From assembly GCF_040719375.1 (NCBI RefSeq), contig NZ_JBFDTP010000001.1:496001-560000 (forward strand): a stretch of DNA of 64,000 nucleotides, read 5' to 3'. The DNA comes from Clostridium sp. AN503. GTDB taxonomy: Bacteria > Bacillota > Clostridia > Lachnospirales > Lachnospiraceae. Position 1 is the stretch's first letter. Every line of letters starts with the position of its first letter. The notes beneath the pieces are model-generated. The model was given only the letters and a program-made list of their open reading frames with translations, did not search any database and was not told the DNA's origin. Both the position numbers and the translations under genes were made by a program. Below, piece by piece: positions 63,264-64,000 of this stretch.

Positions 63264-63286
63264 CTTCGGGCCAAGTTGGCCCGAGG
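63264..63286. repeat. ICE palindrome copy 16 (intergenic)
   Basis: CTTCGGGCCAA, G, TTGGCCCGAGG. It lies 19 bases upstream of the next start codon and, unlike most intergenic copies, 110 bases after the preceding stop. Confidence 0.9.
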
Positions 63287-63304
63287 CTGGAAAGGAGGAA
63301 TTGT

Positions 63305-63823
63305 TTGGACGGGTATAAATACTACTCTACACAGCGGCCAGTGGATATATCGACGTTCCCTGAACCGCCCGATAATAAGCCCGTGGAGATTAAAAACTAT
63401 GACTGTGATTTTCGTATTCCCATACCGGGGGAAGCCTTCCGGGCGTGGGGCGAACTGATTTACGCAAAGCCGTTGACAGATAAGCAGATGGAGGACTACG
63501 AACTGAAACCCTCCCGGAAAAATCCTGACCTGAAAAAACGCATGGAGGAACAGACACAGGCTCTCGGAAAATGGGAGGACAGCCGCCATTTCTCCGAGCG
63601 CAAACGGCTGACGTGGTTCCACCCGGATTTTGGTTCCTATGTGCTGAAAGACTTTGTGACCCCGGAACAGCTCTCGGAGCGGCTTGAAATTATGCAGGAA
63701 TTACAAGCGGAGCGCAGAGAAAAACTTTCGATTGCCGCCCAGCTCCGCAAGGGCTCGAAGCAGGCAAAGGATCATCAGGAACCGCCCGTAAAGAAAAGCG
63801 GCCCCGCCCATGAGGAGAGATAG
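63305..63823 (+). CDS. Conserved ICE protein, unknown function
   Basis: The 172-residue protein begins MDGYKYYSTQRPVDISTFPE and continues with KNYDCDFRIPIPGEAFRAWG, LIYAKPLTDKQMEDYELKPS and SRHFSERKRLTWFHPDFGSY. It resembles proteins near the helicase/antirestriction part of Firmicutes conjugative elements (LPD28-like, from memory). No catalytic motif is visible. The TTG start has AGGAGG six bases upstream. Confidence 0.55.
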   Translation: MDGYKYYSTQRPVDISTFPEPPDNKPVEIKNYDCDFRIPIPGEAFRAWGELIYAKPLTDKQMEDYELKPSRKNPDLKKRMEEQTQALGKWEDSRHFSERKRLTWFHPDFGSYVLKDFVTPEQLSERLEIMQELQAERREKLSIAAQLRKGSKQAKDHQEPPVKKSGPAHEER

Positions 63824-63833
63824 GAGGTATTTC

Positions 63834-64000
63834 ATGCAGGAAAAGGATAACCCTTTGAAGTCGGCGGAGCTCTCCGCTGAACAGAATTACAACATGATTG
63901 ACGGTGTGCTGAACAACACGCCGCCCGCCCCGGTTCCCCCGGAACGGGAAAAGCCGCTGGATAAGGTAAAGGAGCCGCCCCACCACAAGCGGAGCCGGGA
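63834..64000 (+). CDS. N-terminus of DUF4316-like ICE protein (cut by window end)
   Basis: Fifty-five codons are present, from the ATG with AGGAGG six bases upstream. The start NPLKSAELSAEQNYNMIDGV then LNNTPPAPVPPEREKPLDKV recalls the DUF4316 proteins of Tn1549-like elements. The rest is outside the window. Confidence 0.5.
   Translation, partial: MQEKDNPLKSAELSAEQNYNMIDGVLNNTPPAPVPPEREKPLDKVKEPPHHKRSR

Noticed and set aside
48306..63286. The palindromes as ordinary rho-independent terminators
   Set aside because: Several lie within coding sequence, and few are followed by even a short T run. As strict terminators they would stop the transfer operon after nearly every gene.

Overview
Overall: the window looks like a chromosomal segment of a spore-forming, gut-type Lachnospiraceae bacterium (Clostridium cluster XIVa; genus not resolved) with the left part of an integrative conjugative element (ICE) joined to it at about 48.2 kb. 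The assignment rests on the gene order mazG-HU-rqcP-yabP-yabQ-divIC-spoIIE-tilS-hpt-ftsH, on sporulation and exosporium genes, on LPxTG/Cna-B surface proteins and on a Tn1549/CTn-like set of transfer genes. Every host gene lies on the minus strand and every ICE gene on the plus strand. Region by region: (1) 1-16 kb holds two very large Cna-B-repeat adhesins. The left one is interrupted by a single in-frame TAG and runs off the window edge. The right one has 3,648 residues, at least 20 repeats and an LPRTG sortase signal. A LytTR response regulator lies just upstream. (2) 17-21 kb holds an aquaporin, a Tyr-Leu-Phe-Gly tRNA cluster and a GH13 alpha-glucan hydrolase. (3) 21-30 kb is the conserved ftsH/hpt/tilS/spoIIE/divIC/yabQ/yabP/rqcP/HU/mazG block. 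It is disturbed by a small AT-rich membrane-protein gene and, between yabP and yabQ, by 32-bp tandem repeats plus a 260-bp near-palindrome. (4) 30-40.6 kb holds a frameshifted GlgX-like gene, exonuclease III, a nucleotidyltransferase, a complete 2-aminoethylphosphonate uptake and degradation operon (ATPase, fused permease, binding lipoprotein, phnW, phnX) and a degenerate GGDEF-EAL protein. (5) 40.7-48.2 kb is an exosporium-type cluster: five collagen-like (Gly-X-Y) genes, a glycosyltransferase and three near-identical sigma-K-like promoters. The fifth collagen gene has lost its normal 5' end at the ICE junction. (6) 48.2-64 kb is the ICE: ParB-like protein, accessory proteins, PcfB-like DUF3801, VirD4, Maff2, VirB6/TrbL, a SpoVG fusion, PrgI, VirB4, a Mom-like DNA-modification protein, an NlpC/P60 hydrolase, DUF4315, DUF4366 and Cys-rich proteins. 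It continues past the right edge. The most unusual feature is a family of 16 copies of a 23-bp palindrome, found only in the ICE, almost all at gene boundaries. Seven intergenic copies begin 0-10 bases after a stop codon. Seven copies lie inside genes, all in the same reading frame, and are translated as SGQxGPK or a close variant. The two classes differ at one base. The mismatch pattern fits a hairpin in the plus-strand RNA. Directly after the parB-like gene several larger palindromes are stacked. I could run no searches: family names come from recognition of motifs and gene order, and coordinates were hand-counted.
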